64,000 nucleotides of DNA, taken from Ciona savignyi. Taxonomy: Eukaryota > Chordata > Ascidiacea > Phlebobranchia > Cionidae. Position numbers and translations under genes: made by a program. Of the stretch, positions 12,206 through 26,554 are shown one piece after another. Under the pieces are notes generated by a model. It was not told where the DNA came from, ran no database searches, and saw only the letters and a list, made by a program, of their open reading frames with translations. The DNA lies in the NCBI GenBank assembly GCA_000149265.1, contig CH002695.1, positions 81,277-145,276 of the forward strand, read 5' to 3'. Each line of letters begins with the position of its first letter. Positions within the stretch are counted from its first letter, which is position 1.

Positions 12206-15200
12206 TTATTCCGTTGCAATAGTGGACACTTTTGCCAACAACTGGTAGGTCGCTTGTTCGGGATGCTGCACTAAAAATCGAGGCGTGGGGGTATCTGACA
12301 GGTCATTTGTCGTCTGCGAAAATACGCCCAATCTTTCAAGCAAACTGAACGCCCCAGCTGAACAAAAATCGTTCTCGGCCGGTTTAGTCTGGTTCAAACC
12401 TGCCAGCCACGTTCGAGCTGATGATGTAACTTCTTCCTGGCTCACTGACGATTCTTTAATAACAAAGGGCACGTTGCGTTATAACGTAATAAAAAGGACG
12501 TGGTAAAAAAGATAAAAACAGCTATAGCATAGAAACATTAGTATAGAAAATCATTTATTTATCTCTATTTTGTGAGCTAAATAAACTATTATGTAAATGA
12601 AGTTAAAGGTAAGGCAGAATTCCGGAATTAATTAAACACCTTCATTGACATAGACATATAAATACATAAACACACTATGTTTCCATTCACCTGTTTGGGT
12701 TAGTTTTAGCGCCATGCCGTACACAATCAACGCTTCCTTCAACGAGCGCTCATGACCTTTACTGATGGTATCCATCACCAAGCCTGCATTGTTTGACGTG
12801 CTCTTGTAGTATAACATCTTCTTCCAAGCTAACATGTACTTGTTTCGCTGAGACTTGTACACTGCAAGGGACCTAGGGCAAGGAAAATTGGGAAACCGGT
12901 TTACCACAAGTTTTTGACGATTTTTCGTGTTGTCCCTTCATTGAAAACCCTTAGGAATAAACATTACTCTAATAAGAGATTTTGATGTTTATCTTTTTTT
13001 CTAATTTTAAGAAATGGCATTATATAACGGGCAATTGTCAGATATCCTCGCGATTTCTCTTAAGACTGAACATAACAACCGTAAAAAGTTATATTTTTTA
13101 TATCATAATGCATGGAATCTGATGAGCAAAAATCAAAACCAGTATAACAATTTTCATATTTTTTATGTTTTAGATTGCTTGAAAATAAAATGCTATTGAG
13201 CAAAATTCAAAACACTTATATCGGTTTTTATGTTTTGGTAAAATTTAGTTTTCTAATTTTATTACTGGAAGCTGGAACCTGAATGAGATGAATGCAACAA
13301 ATAAGAGCAACATCCAGATCAAATCAAGTTTGAAGTCCGTGAGCATTGTCATACCCACATTGAAGAAAGCAATGATCCCGGCTGCAGTGAGCGATATGTT
13401 CAGGAACCATCTGCGTCCGCGGGGAATTTGAACTCTGGGGATGTGGAGTCAGTTGGGCAAATAAGCAGATACTATGGATTCCCTTTGATTCCGAAGGAAT
13501 CACATTTTAATGTCATTCTTTTTTTGCATACCGGTAACGCTCGTGATAGCTTTGTCATTTTGCCAGAATATTGGCATAAAGGGGTTATCCAATCAGGATA
13601 AAACTTTCAGGAATCTTAACTGGCATGCTCTTATTTTGTAACAACCTCTAATTTTACCAAAAAAAAACAAGAAGAATTCTCACTATAAGAAAAATGTGAA
13701 AAAGAGACCTATTTTTTGTACATGATATACCGTGGTTGGTTAGGAAACAGGGCCACTAGACTGTTTTAATTAAAACATATCGATATCAAGTTTGGATTGG
13801 TAACTCGGGAACCCATAAGTTTCAGAAACAAACGTTATACATTTACCAAGGGTTTCTGCACAAGAGTTTGACATAATTGATATACGAATAAGATATACTA
13901 ATTGTTTCTGCATGCAGAAAGCATTTTAGCGGGCAATAAACAGGGGTTTTACACTCTTTATGGAGACACAGGGTCTTTATAAAGATTATGCAGACTTACT
14001 TGTATAATAAAAAGTAGTCAAATGTTATGACTGTGGGCATTTTTATTTAACATTATATCACATATAAAGAATTAGTAATCATGTTAAATTTTAGGACTTA
14101 AGATTCAGTTAAGTTAATAGCTGGCCTAATCGGCTTCTCCAAGAGAATATCATATCGTAAAAGGTCGTAAGTTTATGCTCAGATAATGTCACTCAATACA
14201 AACTCTAAAGAACAGTATTTAGCCTCATAGAATGTATTTACTTTGCCTCTGGTAGCAGTGACTCAAAGTGGTCGACTGGGACGTCTTTAAATCCTTTCAA
14301 TATCATATTCCTGGAGTGTCTGTTGCGAGCTGCGACAACAACCCGCTCATGAACTATTCTGGGGGGAAACAAGTGGGACAACTTTGAGATACTTTGTTAT
14401 AAAGGACATAAAATATTATGTTTGTGTCAATGGATGAGAAAAAAAAACAGAAGAGTTATCACACAAGACACAACAAATCGTAAAATTTCCCCAGCTTATG
14501 ACAGTGTGGTAATTGGTGGATATCAAACTTGTCAGTGTATTGTTTGGTTGTTAAAACAAATACACTGCTCATGGATATGACATTTGATAAATCAAAATAA
14601 TAAAAAGATCTAATTATAAAATTCAACCATCTTGTTAGAATATATGCTCAGATAAGTAATATAAAACTAGAGAGTGACAACCATTTAACCGAATTTTTTT
14701 TTAAACATATATTCTTCACACCATGTTTATGTCCCACAAATGGTATATTTTATAAACTGAGTATATACTAAAAATGGCGCCAAAACAGAGAGAAAAGCTG
14801 GCATAACAAACATTGCATTATAAAGTAATTTTCATATGGCTTTCCACCTTTTGACAATCTTTTCTTCACTGAACATGGCATTGAACAAAGATTCAGATTC
14901 GCTATTATTCACAATTAGCTCATTTCTGCCATATATCCAAAATCGAGCGTACAAATATTGATCAAAATCCACACAAAGCTAGAAAGTAAAGATAAAATGA
15001 TATTATAGATGTGATGTTGCCAACTATGTTTTCACCAACAAACAGCCTGTAATTTTAATTATATATAATGGTCTGGTGTCTTAATTAGTCGCTAGTTAGA
15101 CTATTCTTTGGCAAGGCATTTATCAGACAGAAAGTGTACCCAGCGATTTAAGACCTTTGTGTTTTAAATTTACATAATTAATAAATTGTACTACCATTTG

Positions 15201-17128
15201 CTTCCAACCTGAAAAATCTAGTAAGTTTGATTTATCTCATAGTATTATGCTCTAAGAAAAATACCCATATTAATGGTATTAAAATGATGCAATTACCTCA
15301 ATATTACCATACTTGTGTTGTTTTTTCAGGCATTCCATCACTACTTTCTGTGGCACTTCACGATAACCAGCTCTTTTCAGCGTGAATGCAAATTGTGTCA
15401 TAAATGACAACTCCTCAATTGGTTGGTGCTGATGCTTGGACTTCTGAGGAGCAAGTTCACTGTCTGGTGGACTTTTCTCACAACGATCAGGATCAATATA
15501 AGCAAATCGATGCATTAGAGTTTTAGCTCCTTTATGATGGCGAAGTAGAAGATAGTTTTCTAACACATGGGAGGCTCTGATGAAATGATGTGCCCATGAA
15601 TCGACACCGGGGTCTGGCAATTATAGAGAATATATGATTAACCACCATATTTGAAATAGAAGCTAGGTATTTCAATATTGGTACAAAACTTTTCGAGATT
15701 ATTTTGATTCCTAAGAATTTTATCAATGGTTGTCATCACAACTAAAGAGCAGTAGTCGAAGCAGTAGGACTTCACAAACCCAACTTTAAGCCTTTAGGAT
15801 AGGATAGGTTAGGATAGGATATTCATGTTTATCCCCGTGAATGGGAAAACCAAGGGAATGGGAAAACCAAAACCTCGCGCCCACCGTCGCGTTAACGGAG
15901 CTATTGCAGTGTGTTGTGTATGATTCATAGGTTCCTTTAATTTAGTAGAACCCATTAATCCACTGGGTTCAGGCAATGCCCGTAAGGTGCCATGCTCAAG
16001 GACACAACAGACTTGCCAGCAGCCAGTTTGCTAGTTAATAACTTGCGGGGGTTAACATTACCACTTGGTAGAGAAAACAGTCATTAGTACCAGGTCATTT
16101 CAGTTTATTTGTTTTATTGTAAAATGACACATTTTCACCGTTTAATGCATTTTCTATGGACATAATCATGCTGTTAAGCAAGACTGAGCAGCTACACTTT
16201 TAACTTACCTTCATTTGCAATGTAATTCGGCGAGTTGACATAATAATTGCACAGTTCATTAATGCATTGCGATCTCCGCATTTGAATGTTATCAGGAACA
16301 GCTTCACAGAAGTTTTCATTGGACTTTTTCGAATATAGAAAAGTTCTCTTTGTGACAACAGTAGCATGTTCCAAAACTTTGCACACCTGAATACAACTAC
16401 CTTATTTGATATAAATCAGTTGGCCAATGTATACCAGTCCGGCCGTTTGGTCTAGCGGTTAAGTGCATCGCCTTTCAATCGAAAGGTTGCAGGTGCGAAA
16501 CTGGTCGCTAGCTAGTCGGTTGTGTCTTTGGTCAAGGCACTTTACGGGCATTGCCTTTGCACAGCAGATTAATGGGTTCTACCAAATTGAAGGAACGTGT
16601 CTATCATATACAACACACTGCAATAGCTCCAGTAACCCGACGACGACGAGGTGATCTGACGATTGCCCGTGTGATAACCCCCGTGGTTTTTATTCATGGG
16701 AATAAAGATGAATATCCTATCCTATCCTATTTTCACGGAGTGTACTGTATCCATATGGAAGGTACTGTATTTTTTAATTTTTATATAAGAATTTCTAACA
16801 TTTTTATTTTACACAACTTTGTATAATTGAATGACATAAAAGTTAATAAAAGGAATAAATTTATTATGTGTACTTCATATTGGTAATGATGGTTAGTTCA
16901 ATCGGTACCAAACGCACCAAAAGGTAGTATGATTGAACCACTGGCTAGGATAAAAATTTTAAAGGTAAAGCAATAAAAGCGTCTATCCAACCAATCAAAG
17001 AGTAAAACGCTATCGGTTGAAGGCAATAATAAAATATCTCATATTATAGGCTTTACCTGTTTTATGCTAATAATCTTCACTTGTTTTCCAACAAACCATC
17101 CTGTATGCAGCAAACTAAGTGTATGCAT
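12206..17128 (-). CDS. TMEM143: TMEM143-like membrane protein (DUF3754)
   Basis: Eight exons: 17128-17057, 16386-16209, 15613-15297, 14978-14848, 14358-14242, 13434-13279, 12872-12691 and 12453-12206. They give 466 residues, against about 459 in human TMEM143, and the human gene also has a long multi-exon form. Family marks are ILKGFKDVPVDHFESLLP, then two hydrophobic segments in exon 6 (NISLTAAGIIAFFNVGM and LIWMLLLFVAFISF), then MLYYKSTSNNAGLV and KEALIVYGMAL, which is the DUF3754 core. TMEM143 is reported as a mitochondrial membrane protein of unknown biochemical role. The donors at 14847 (GTGGAA) and 13278 (GTTCCA) are weak. They were chosen because they keep phase and protein length, so the exon 4/5 and 6/7 joins are provisional. 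Introns 1 and 2 each contain a SINE. Confidence 0.85.
13800..13960. repeat. Dispersed repeat with TTTCTGCATGCAGAAA palindrome, copy A
   Basis: Contains 'agaaacaaacgttataca' followed about 100 bp later by 'attgtttctgcatgcagaaa'. The same two blocks in the same order occur at about 54215-54315. The spacer is only loosely conserved, so this is an old element. It lies in an intron of TMEM143. Confidence 0.55.
15797..16050 (-). mobile_element. tRNA-derived SINE, reverse copy
   Basis: It begins at the plus-strand left end with the GGATA repeat (the TATCC tail in reverse) and 'tattcatgtttatccccgtg'. It reads backwards through the body to 'gacacaacagacttgccagc'. The tRNA-like head is truncated or diverged. 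It lies in intron 2 of TMEM143, oriented with the gene. Confidence 0.8.
16439..16730 (+). mobile_element. tRNA-derived SINE, full-length copy 2
   Basis: The head 'tttggtctagcggttaag' and the stem-loop 'cctttcaatcgaaagg' match copy 1. The body is nearly the same, with a small deletion at 'cgacgacgacgagg' and a different 'cccccgtggtttttattcat' end, closing in TATCC repeats. It lies in intron 1 of TMEM143, antisense to the gene. Confidence 0.85.
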
Positions 17129-18086
17129 TTTTACAGCGTTTACCAACTTCTCAGATCACCGACTATCACCACTTTTAATTCATTTATTTATTTTTTTGTG
17201 ATGCTATGAACCCACCGATTGGCCAAGCAAGTCACGTGGTACCGGTTGTAAATATTGTGGCAACAGCTGTTTAGTTTTCCTTTTGTCCTACTTACAAAAG
17301 TAGCAAATGAAACACATCACAAAACGGGAAAAGGAAATGACAAAACACAGTCGTGCAAAAACACATAAAAAAGATATAAACAATAAATAATATATCGGAC
17401 ACTGCTGTTAAAACTAGGATATGTCACAAAACAGCAATGTCACTGATTTTACTCTATATTCATATTTTAGCGCCGTGAATGGGAATACGCAAGGGGAGTG
17501 ATATAAGAGGATATCGTCATATCACCTAGCGCCAACAGTCCGGTTAACGAAGCTATTGCAGTGTATTATTTTGTACGATTAAATTAATATCCGTTTTTCA
17601 AATGATTACTTATTTTACTTTGTTGCTTATTCCTATTACTTATTTTTGTGTATTATAGAAAATCCACAGTAACGGTCTTTTACTTCATACCTCCCTACTT
17701 CTTGTTGTCACAATTGCACACGTTTTTATTCTGGTTTTAAAGACCATGATATTCATAACTAAAAGTCCAGCAAGACAAACTTATAAACGGCTTTATACAC
17801 TCCTTATACCGCTTTATTGGTATAAACCGACCGCAGAAACCACAAGAAACAAAAATTTAAATAAATACTCATTTATTGTTTGGTCAGTGAATTGGAACAA
17901 TATTCACTGCAGGTTTTGAGCAAAGGCTGCTTCATTGGATACGCCTGTGCATGAAGAATACAGTGCAACACCAAGAGAGGAAAAGATTCCAAAATTAAGC
18001 ATCTTTCTGCGAGAAATGTATACTGCGATTTTCATATGGGGCGCGGTTTTACCTAGTAGTCGTCGATTACGAAAGAAAAGTTGGAA
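17129..18086. other. Intergenic: TMEM143 5' flank and HSPA5 3' UTR
   Basis: Plus-strand TTTATT motifs near 17875 (AATAAA on the minus strand) could serve as the HSPA5 poly(A) signal. 17460-17565 is a reverse SINE fragment ('gccgtgaatgggaatacgc' to 'gaagctattgcagtgt'). A CCAAT-like ATTGG and a CACGTG near 17220-17240 lie upstream of the TMEM143 start and may be part of its promoter. No coding exon was seen. Confidence 0.45.
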
Positions 18087-21423
<3,337 letters not shown>

Positions 21424-21710
21424 AATAGTCTCCTTATGATCCCTCGTGTAGTTGAATGTGTTACAATAAAAATATATACAAATTACCGTACGAAAATAAC
21501 GTTTTCGTAACTACAAAATCTGTAATAATTACAGTGTTGAGCAATCATACAAACATACACAGAATACGCTAGTCTTACAGCATTTAGTTAACAGTGATAC
21601 CGTAAATGTCTTGCTATTTTTATGCAGATATAACCTTTAGTACGAACTGCGATTAAGCTACAAACATGGTAAACTATCGTATATGTGCCGCTCAGAACTC
21701 CATGAATTAT

Positions 21711-21717
21711 ATTTATA
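21711..21717 (-). promoter_or_regulatory. TATA box of HSPA5
   Basis: The minus strand reads TATAAAT, 288 bp before the HSPA5 start codon and about 45 bp downstream of the nearest ERSE-like element. This is the usual order in GRP78 promoters. Transcription would start near 21680-21690. The start site is inferred, not seen. Confidence 0.6.
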
Positions 21718-21758
21718 AAAACCCACTGGTGGTGCTGAACTGAACGTAAACGTTCCGG

Positions 21759-21810
21759 TGTGGTGGCTTCTGATTGGTTGAGGGTGCCACGTGTGGTGAA
21801 CTGCTATTGG
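21759..21810 (-). promoter_or_regulatory. Two ER-stress response elements (ERSE-like)
   Basis: On the gene's strand, 21777-21759 and 21810-21792 both read CCAAT, nine bases, CCACA. The ERSE consensus is CCAAT-N9-CCACG, bound by NF-Y and ATF6/XBP1. Each copy differs from it only at the last base, and the nine-base spacer is exact in both. They are 33 bp apart, about three helical turns. A CCACGTG lies between them, and TGACGTAA (CRE/ATF-like) lies just upstream at 21822-21829. Position relative to the TATA box and gene identity support function. Confidence 0.78.
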
Positions 21811-21829
21811 CTACATGTCTGTGACGTAA

Positions 21830-23411
21830 AATGACACGACATTATCTCGACGAGAATAGATGAGTCATCAAACTTTACGTAATAACATCGAAACAGTTGG
21901 ACATCGACCGCTTATTAACTAAGGACACGTGTCGCTTAATTGTTATGATTCGTTTGTAAAGTCGAATACATTACTTTGTTCGTTGCAACTGGTCTAAAGT
22001 CACGTCAGCATTTCCATGTGATAAATGTGGTGCAATCGAAAGAAGCAATGTCGTGTTCACTAGCAGGTCGAAAAGTATTTTTAAGCACGCATTTGATGTA
22101 AAAAAAATCAAAAGCACTGTGCGGTCGTGTGGACGAATGATTAACGCGATCAATACACATACCGAGTTACATATATATATATATATATATATAGGCCTAT
22201 ATATATACAAAAAAGGTTCAAGCAACAAGCCATCATGGGTTCGAAACTCATGGTAAATAAAACATGAACATCACTTAATCGGTAAATTATATCTATGTAA
22301 GTCTTGACGTGCCTAGAAAGTTTAATTTTTTGAAAAACCCTTAAAATCGAGGTTAACAACAGCACCAAATATTTGTGTCTGAGTAAAACAATAATGTGAC
22401 ATTTAATTGAGATGTATAGGCCTACAATTTCGTTGCCTTTTTCTGACCAGTTCCAATATTAACTGTATGAACCTGAACCTGTTTAACTTTTACAATTCTT
22501 TAATTGTAATAAAATAGTAAAAGTGTTATTTTGGGAGCTTTGTCACTGGAAGAGGGTTAAAATGGCCATTAGGAATGCAACAAAACCTGAACTAAACTCC
22601 TAAACCGGTTCAGAGCGGTTGGTTTACACAAACAGAGATAGAACCCGAACGACATTTTCTTAAATCGTGAATAAAAATTGGAACCGGATAATTTAGTTAT
22701 AGTAAAACCTGAATACGTACAATAAGCGGTGCGACTATATACTTCTCTTTTGTTAACCGATTTTGTATTAGTCTTGCGTTTACGAAATATTAAAATATCA
22801 TGATTAATCAGAAAATAAAAAAAATGTTTGAAACAAACCATTTTTTTACATGTTTTTTAAAATAAACAAATGTAGGCTACATAGGCCTACATGCGTATGG
22901 CTTTGTTCTATTTTAAGAACATGTATTTGTTAAATGTCATTGGACTATATAAGGTATGATTTGATTCTCAATGGAATATATGCTTTCTTTTTATTGAGAA
23001 CAGCATAAATCAGCTTTTACGTGAAAAACAATTATACATCCTTAATAGCCTATATCCTATAAGACACGCACAAACACATTGTAATAGCAACTAATTCGAC
23101 GGTGGGTGCGAGGTAATATGACGATTGCAAGTATGATAACAACCCCTTTATCTTATTCCCAGGAATACACATAGTATTCTACCCTACACGAAAGTTTAAT
23201 TTCAAACTTCTTGATCCAAGAAGGTCGCATTTGAAGCAAGGATATATCTTGTTTCAGTGACTAAAGCTAGTCACCCATTGTAAAGGTGTAATCAACGCCC
23301 ACTCCTTGGTAAATTATCGGTTTTAAAACAATAGCGGTTTTAAAATAGTGCTATTGTATTGTTTGTTGACAAAACTGGTCGTCAGGTTGTATATGCAGCA
23401 AATATTGGGAA
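21830..23411. other. Intergenic between divergent HSPA5 and NmrA-like genes
   Basis: No coding exon was recognised. 22100-22260 is a tRNA-like repeat (see the family at 50335), interrupted by an AT dinucleotide run at 22169-22208. 23040-23200 is a decayed forward SINE ('cacaaacacattgtaatagc' then 'gcgaggtaatatgacgattg'). The rest is AT-rich. Confidence 0.5.
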
Positions 23412-26299
23412 ATGGGTCGTCAAATCTGTGTCGTAGCTTATGTTGCCAACAGACCCGATTATGACGAAAATAGGAAGCCGAGTTATTGGCATATATCAGT
23501 GGTAACACAATGTTCGGCAGTGGTAGCGGCACTGGTTAAAAACCGACAGAACTTCGTGAAAGTCCTAACTTCCGCGCAATCAGGTACACAGACTATAATT
23601 TAACATAAGCGAGAGTATGTTTTGTTAATTAATATATAACCCGTCTATATGGAGAGTTAATGTGGCAAATGGTGATCTACCCTGAGTGAGAGGCGAGATG
23701 CTTTTTATATTGGTTATTCAATAAAATATCACACGGTCAATAATCAGATGACCTTGCGATCAACACCATTGAGTTACCCAACCTGTTTTATACATAGCCG
23801 AAAAGTTTTTACGGTTGTTTTCTTATGCCAAATGATGTGATGCCCTCTAAATTGTCTAAGGACACAACCAATACGGCTAGCGGGTGGTTTTAACCCATCA
23901 CCATTTGGTTGAACGGTTTACCTGTAGTTCGTCCGGCCCGGTGGTCTAGCGGTTTCGTCGCCTTTCAATCGAAAGGTTGCAGGTGCGAAACTGGTCGCTA
24001 GCTAGTCGGTTGTGTCCTTGGGCAAGGCACTTTACGGACATTGCCTGAACCCAGCAGATTAATGGGTTCTACAAAATTGAAGGAACGTGTCTATCATATA
24101 CAACACACTGCAATAGCTCCGGTAACCCGACGATGGGCGCGAGGTGATCTGACGATTGCCCGTATGATAACCCCCTAGGTTTTCCCGTTTACGGGGATAA
24201 ACATAAATATCCTATCCTATCCTAGTGCTAACCCGCCATTGATAATTACAATTGTGCATTATAGACTCGTCGTTCGTGAGAAGTCTAAAGCGAAGCTCCC
24301 CGGATGTACTTTTAACAGGGATCAATCTCAAAAGTAAGGAAAACGTGGCAAAATCAATATCTGACAGTGAAACGTTAATCTTGTTCACTGACACTGATTA
24401 TGAAAAGGAAAATCCTATCGAGGTAAGTACTTCATTTCAAATGTTGAGTTGTAACAAATTAAGAACTGAAAGAACGTCTCAAGCATGTATAACAATCTGT
24501 ACCGCAACATCTCCACTATAAACCCGATGGTATAAGGCTAGGTAACGACCCGTGTGGTAACGCTTTTGTAGGTATTCGCGAGGTAATCTGACTATTACTA
24601 GAGTGATAACACTCGAAGTGACGTGTGATCGTCATTCGCAAATTGTTTATGTAAAAATATACAACGAATGTCACTTTTGTCAATTATGTGGTATATGCTG
24701 CATTGTGTACGTGTGGCCTATTTTTATTCTTCATTGAAGGACGAAGTTGAGGTCGGTCGTTCCGTAGTGGACGCGTGCGCGGTGTGTGACGTCAAGCATA
24801 TGATATACAGCACTCAGATGCATGTCTACGCTTGCGTGGGTTTGCGGTGCGATGCGTGTGACGCAAAAGCCCACGTTGCCGATTACGTCACAGGTAGTGA
24901 CGTCAGGAATGCGCTGGTCGTTGTTCCATTCCTTTATGAAGATTTTCTCGCCGGGGGAGCTCTGGAGCCAAGAAAAACGAGCAGAAGAGATACATTCAAA
25001 ATAGGTGAGCTATTTGCTGTCGGTGAATCTATAAACACAAAATGGTACCGTCGTTTATTAAATATAAAAAAGAATATAATTATTTTTATTCCAGGGCATG
25101 GAGAAACGCAGGGTGGCGGCGTTGGGTAATCGTCCCTTTACCCGTGCCAACCGTGGCTTTTTTTATTTGCCTAAGCTGTTCTATTGTATTAGATGCAAAC
25201 ATACTTTTTTATTTTTGGCTCTACCCAATAATCCACTGAGTTAAGGCAATTTCCGTTAAAAAGTGCTATGCCCAAGGAACCAACCCACAGACTGTAGCGA
25301 CCGGTTTCTATAGTCAGCCACCGTTTGGCTGCCAGTTCAAAACTCTACGAATAATCTGGCAAGCCGAAAATAATAAAATTGTACCGACATTTTGGAGAAC
25401 TGAAAAAGATATCTAAATTTTACTTTCGAATGTTGAGTGTTTAAATTATAAATACCATGGTACTTGGACGACGGTTAATTGTTTAAATTATAAATACCAT
25501 GGTACCTGGTATTGTATATTCACAGTTGCGCCAATGGGATACATCCCGATGGACACCATATCACTCGGTGACGTGGCTGTATGCTTCACGAAACTGGTCG
25601 ATGAACCTTCTTCTTGGGCGGGGAAAACTCTCTCGTTATCCGGGGACAAAATGATGATACAGGTATCGACTACATGAAGGTTATTTATTTGTTTTCTTGA
25701 AAGATGTCAAAACCACACAGGCGCGCAAAAAAGCCGCATGCTTCCTGAATGATGTGATGTTAACCGTCTAAACTGTGTTGTCAGGACACAATTGTATAAT
25801 AACGTAATTAATGTTTAAAGATGCGGGCAACTCAACCACCATAACCCATATGCGGAACATAGAAAAATATATGACATGTCACATGTCTATATAAATTAAT
25901 TGTATGTGATATGTATATATTAAATAAAGACGATGTATAAGGAACTTGGGCTTTCTGTTTAAATAAATATTTACTTCTGTTTGCAGGAATACGCGCAAAT
26001 GATAACAGACAACGTTTATCCATTGATTGTGAAAGATGCCCAGGTAAGCAAGTCGGTATTAATTTCAGCTGTAAACCGGTAAAAACTGGTTCAATCTGGC
26101 GCAGGTGACGCCGGAGGAGTTCATTGATCATAACGAGTGGGACGGGGCAGAGGACATGGCAAATTATTTCGACTATTTGACAAGAGGTGTACAACGAAAC
26201 AACATGAATACCACTATGATGTTAACAACCGAGCTCGCCAACTTTTACGACTGGGCAAAAGAAAATCAACAGAAGCTCATTGCGACATTAAATAACTGA
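23412..26299 (+). CDS. NmrA-like (NMRAL1/HSCARG-type) atypical SDR protein
   Basis: Six exons join in phase: 23412-23583, 24265-24422, 24740-25004, 25526-25662, 25987-26043 and 26105-26299. They give 327 residues (NMRAL1 has 299). The C-terminal two thirds follow the NmrA-like pattern: EVEVGRSVVDACAVCDVKH then YST, APMGYIPMDTISLGDVA, SLSGDKMMIQEYAQMI, and VTPEEF with GAEDMANYFDY. NMRAL1 is a cytosolic NADPH-sensing Rossmann protein. The N-terminal strand should carry GGTGxxG, but reads VVTQCSAVVAALV at the matching place, so the dinucleotide-binding glycines are missing. Binding of NADP(H) is therefore doubtful. All splice sites are GT-AG. Intron 1 carries a full SINE. Confidence 0.85.
23932..24226 (+). 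mobile_element. tRNA-derived SINE, full-length copy 3
   Basis: The head is 'ccggtggtctagcggtttcg', with four bases missing relative to copy 1 ('ttaagtgc' region). The body is almost identical to copy 1, including 'cgatgggcgcgaggtgatct', and ends in TATCC repeats. It lies in intron 1 of the NmrA-like gene, 39 bp before exon 2. Confidence 0.86.
25437..25510. repeat. Short tandem duplication in an NmrA-like intron
   Basis: The block 'gtttaaattataaatacc' followed by 'atggtac' occurs twice, 42 bp apart, with one difference (ACTTGG against ACCTGG). It lies just upstream of exon 4 of the NmrA-like gene. Confidence 0.7.
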
Positions 26300-26554
26300 T
26301 TTCGGATGTTTGCGCTTATTCGTCTAAACGAAGAAACCACCAAACCCGTACCTTAAAATCTCTGCTACTATCAAAACATAAATTGTAAAAATTAGAAACG
26401 AAATTAACTTAGTTTATTAGTAACGAAAACTGCATAGAAATCAACACAAAATTGAAACGAGGACACATTTAAGTAGACAAAGCGTCGAAAGCGGTAGAAT
26501 AAAATGAATGATTAACTTCTAAGCTACAAACACTATACTATACAGACTTGAGGT

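Noticed and set aside
22169-22208. AT dinucleotide run as a regulatory element
   Set aside because: A simple microsatellite in an AT-rich genome; nothing suggests function.
24668-25129. 153-residue plus-strand frame as a separate gene
   Set aside because: It is exon 3 of the NmrA-like gene plus flanking intron; the part before 24740 and after 25004 is not coding.
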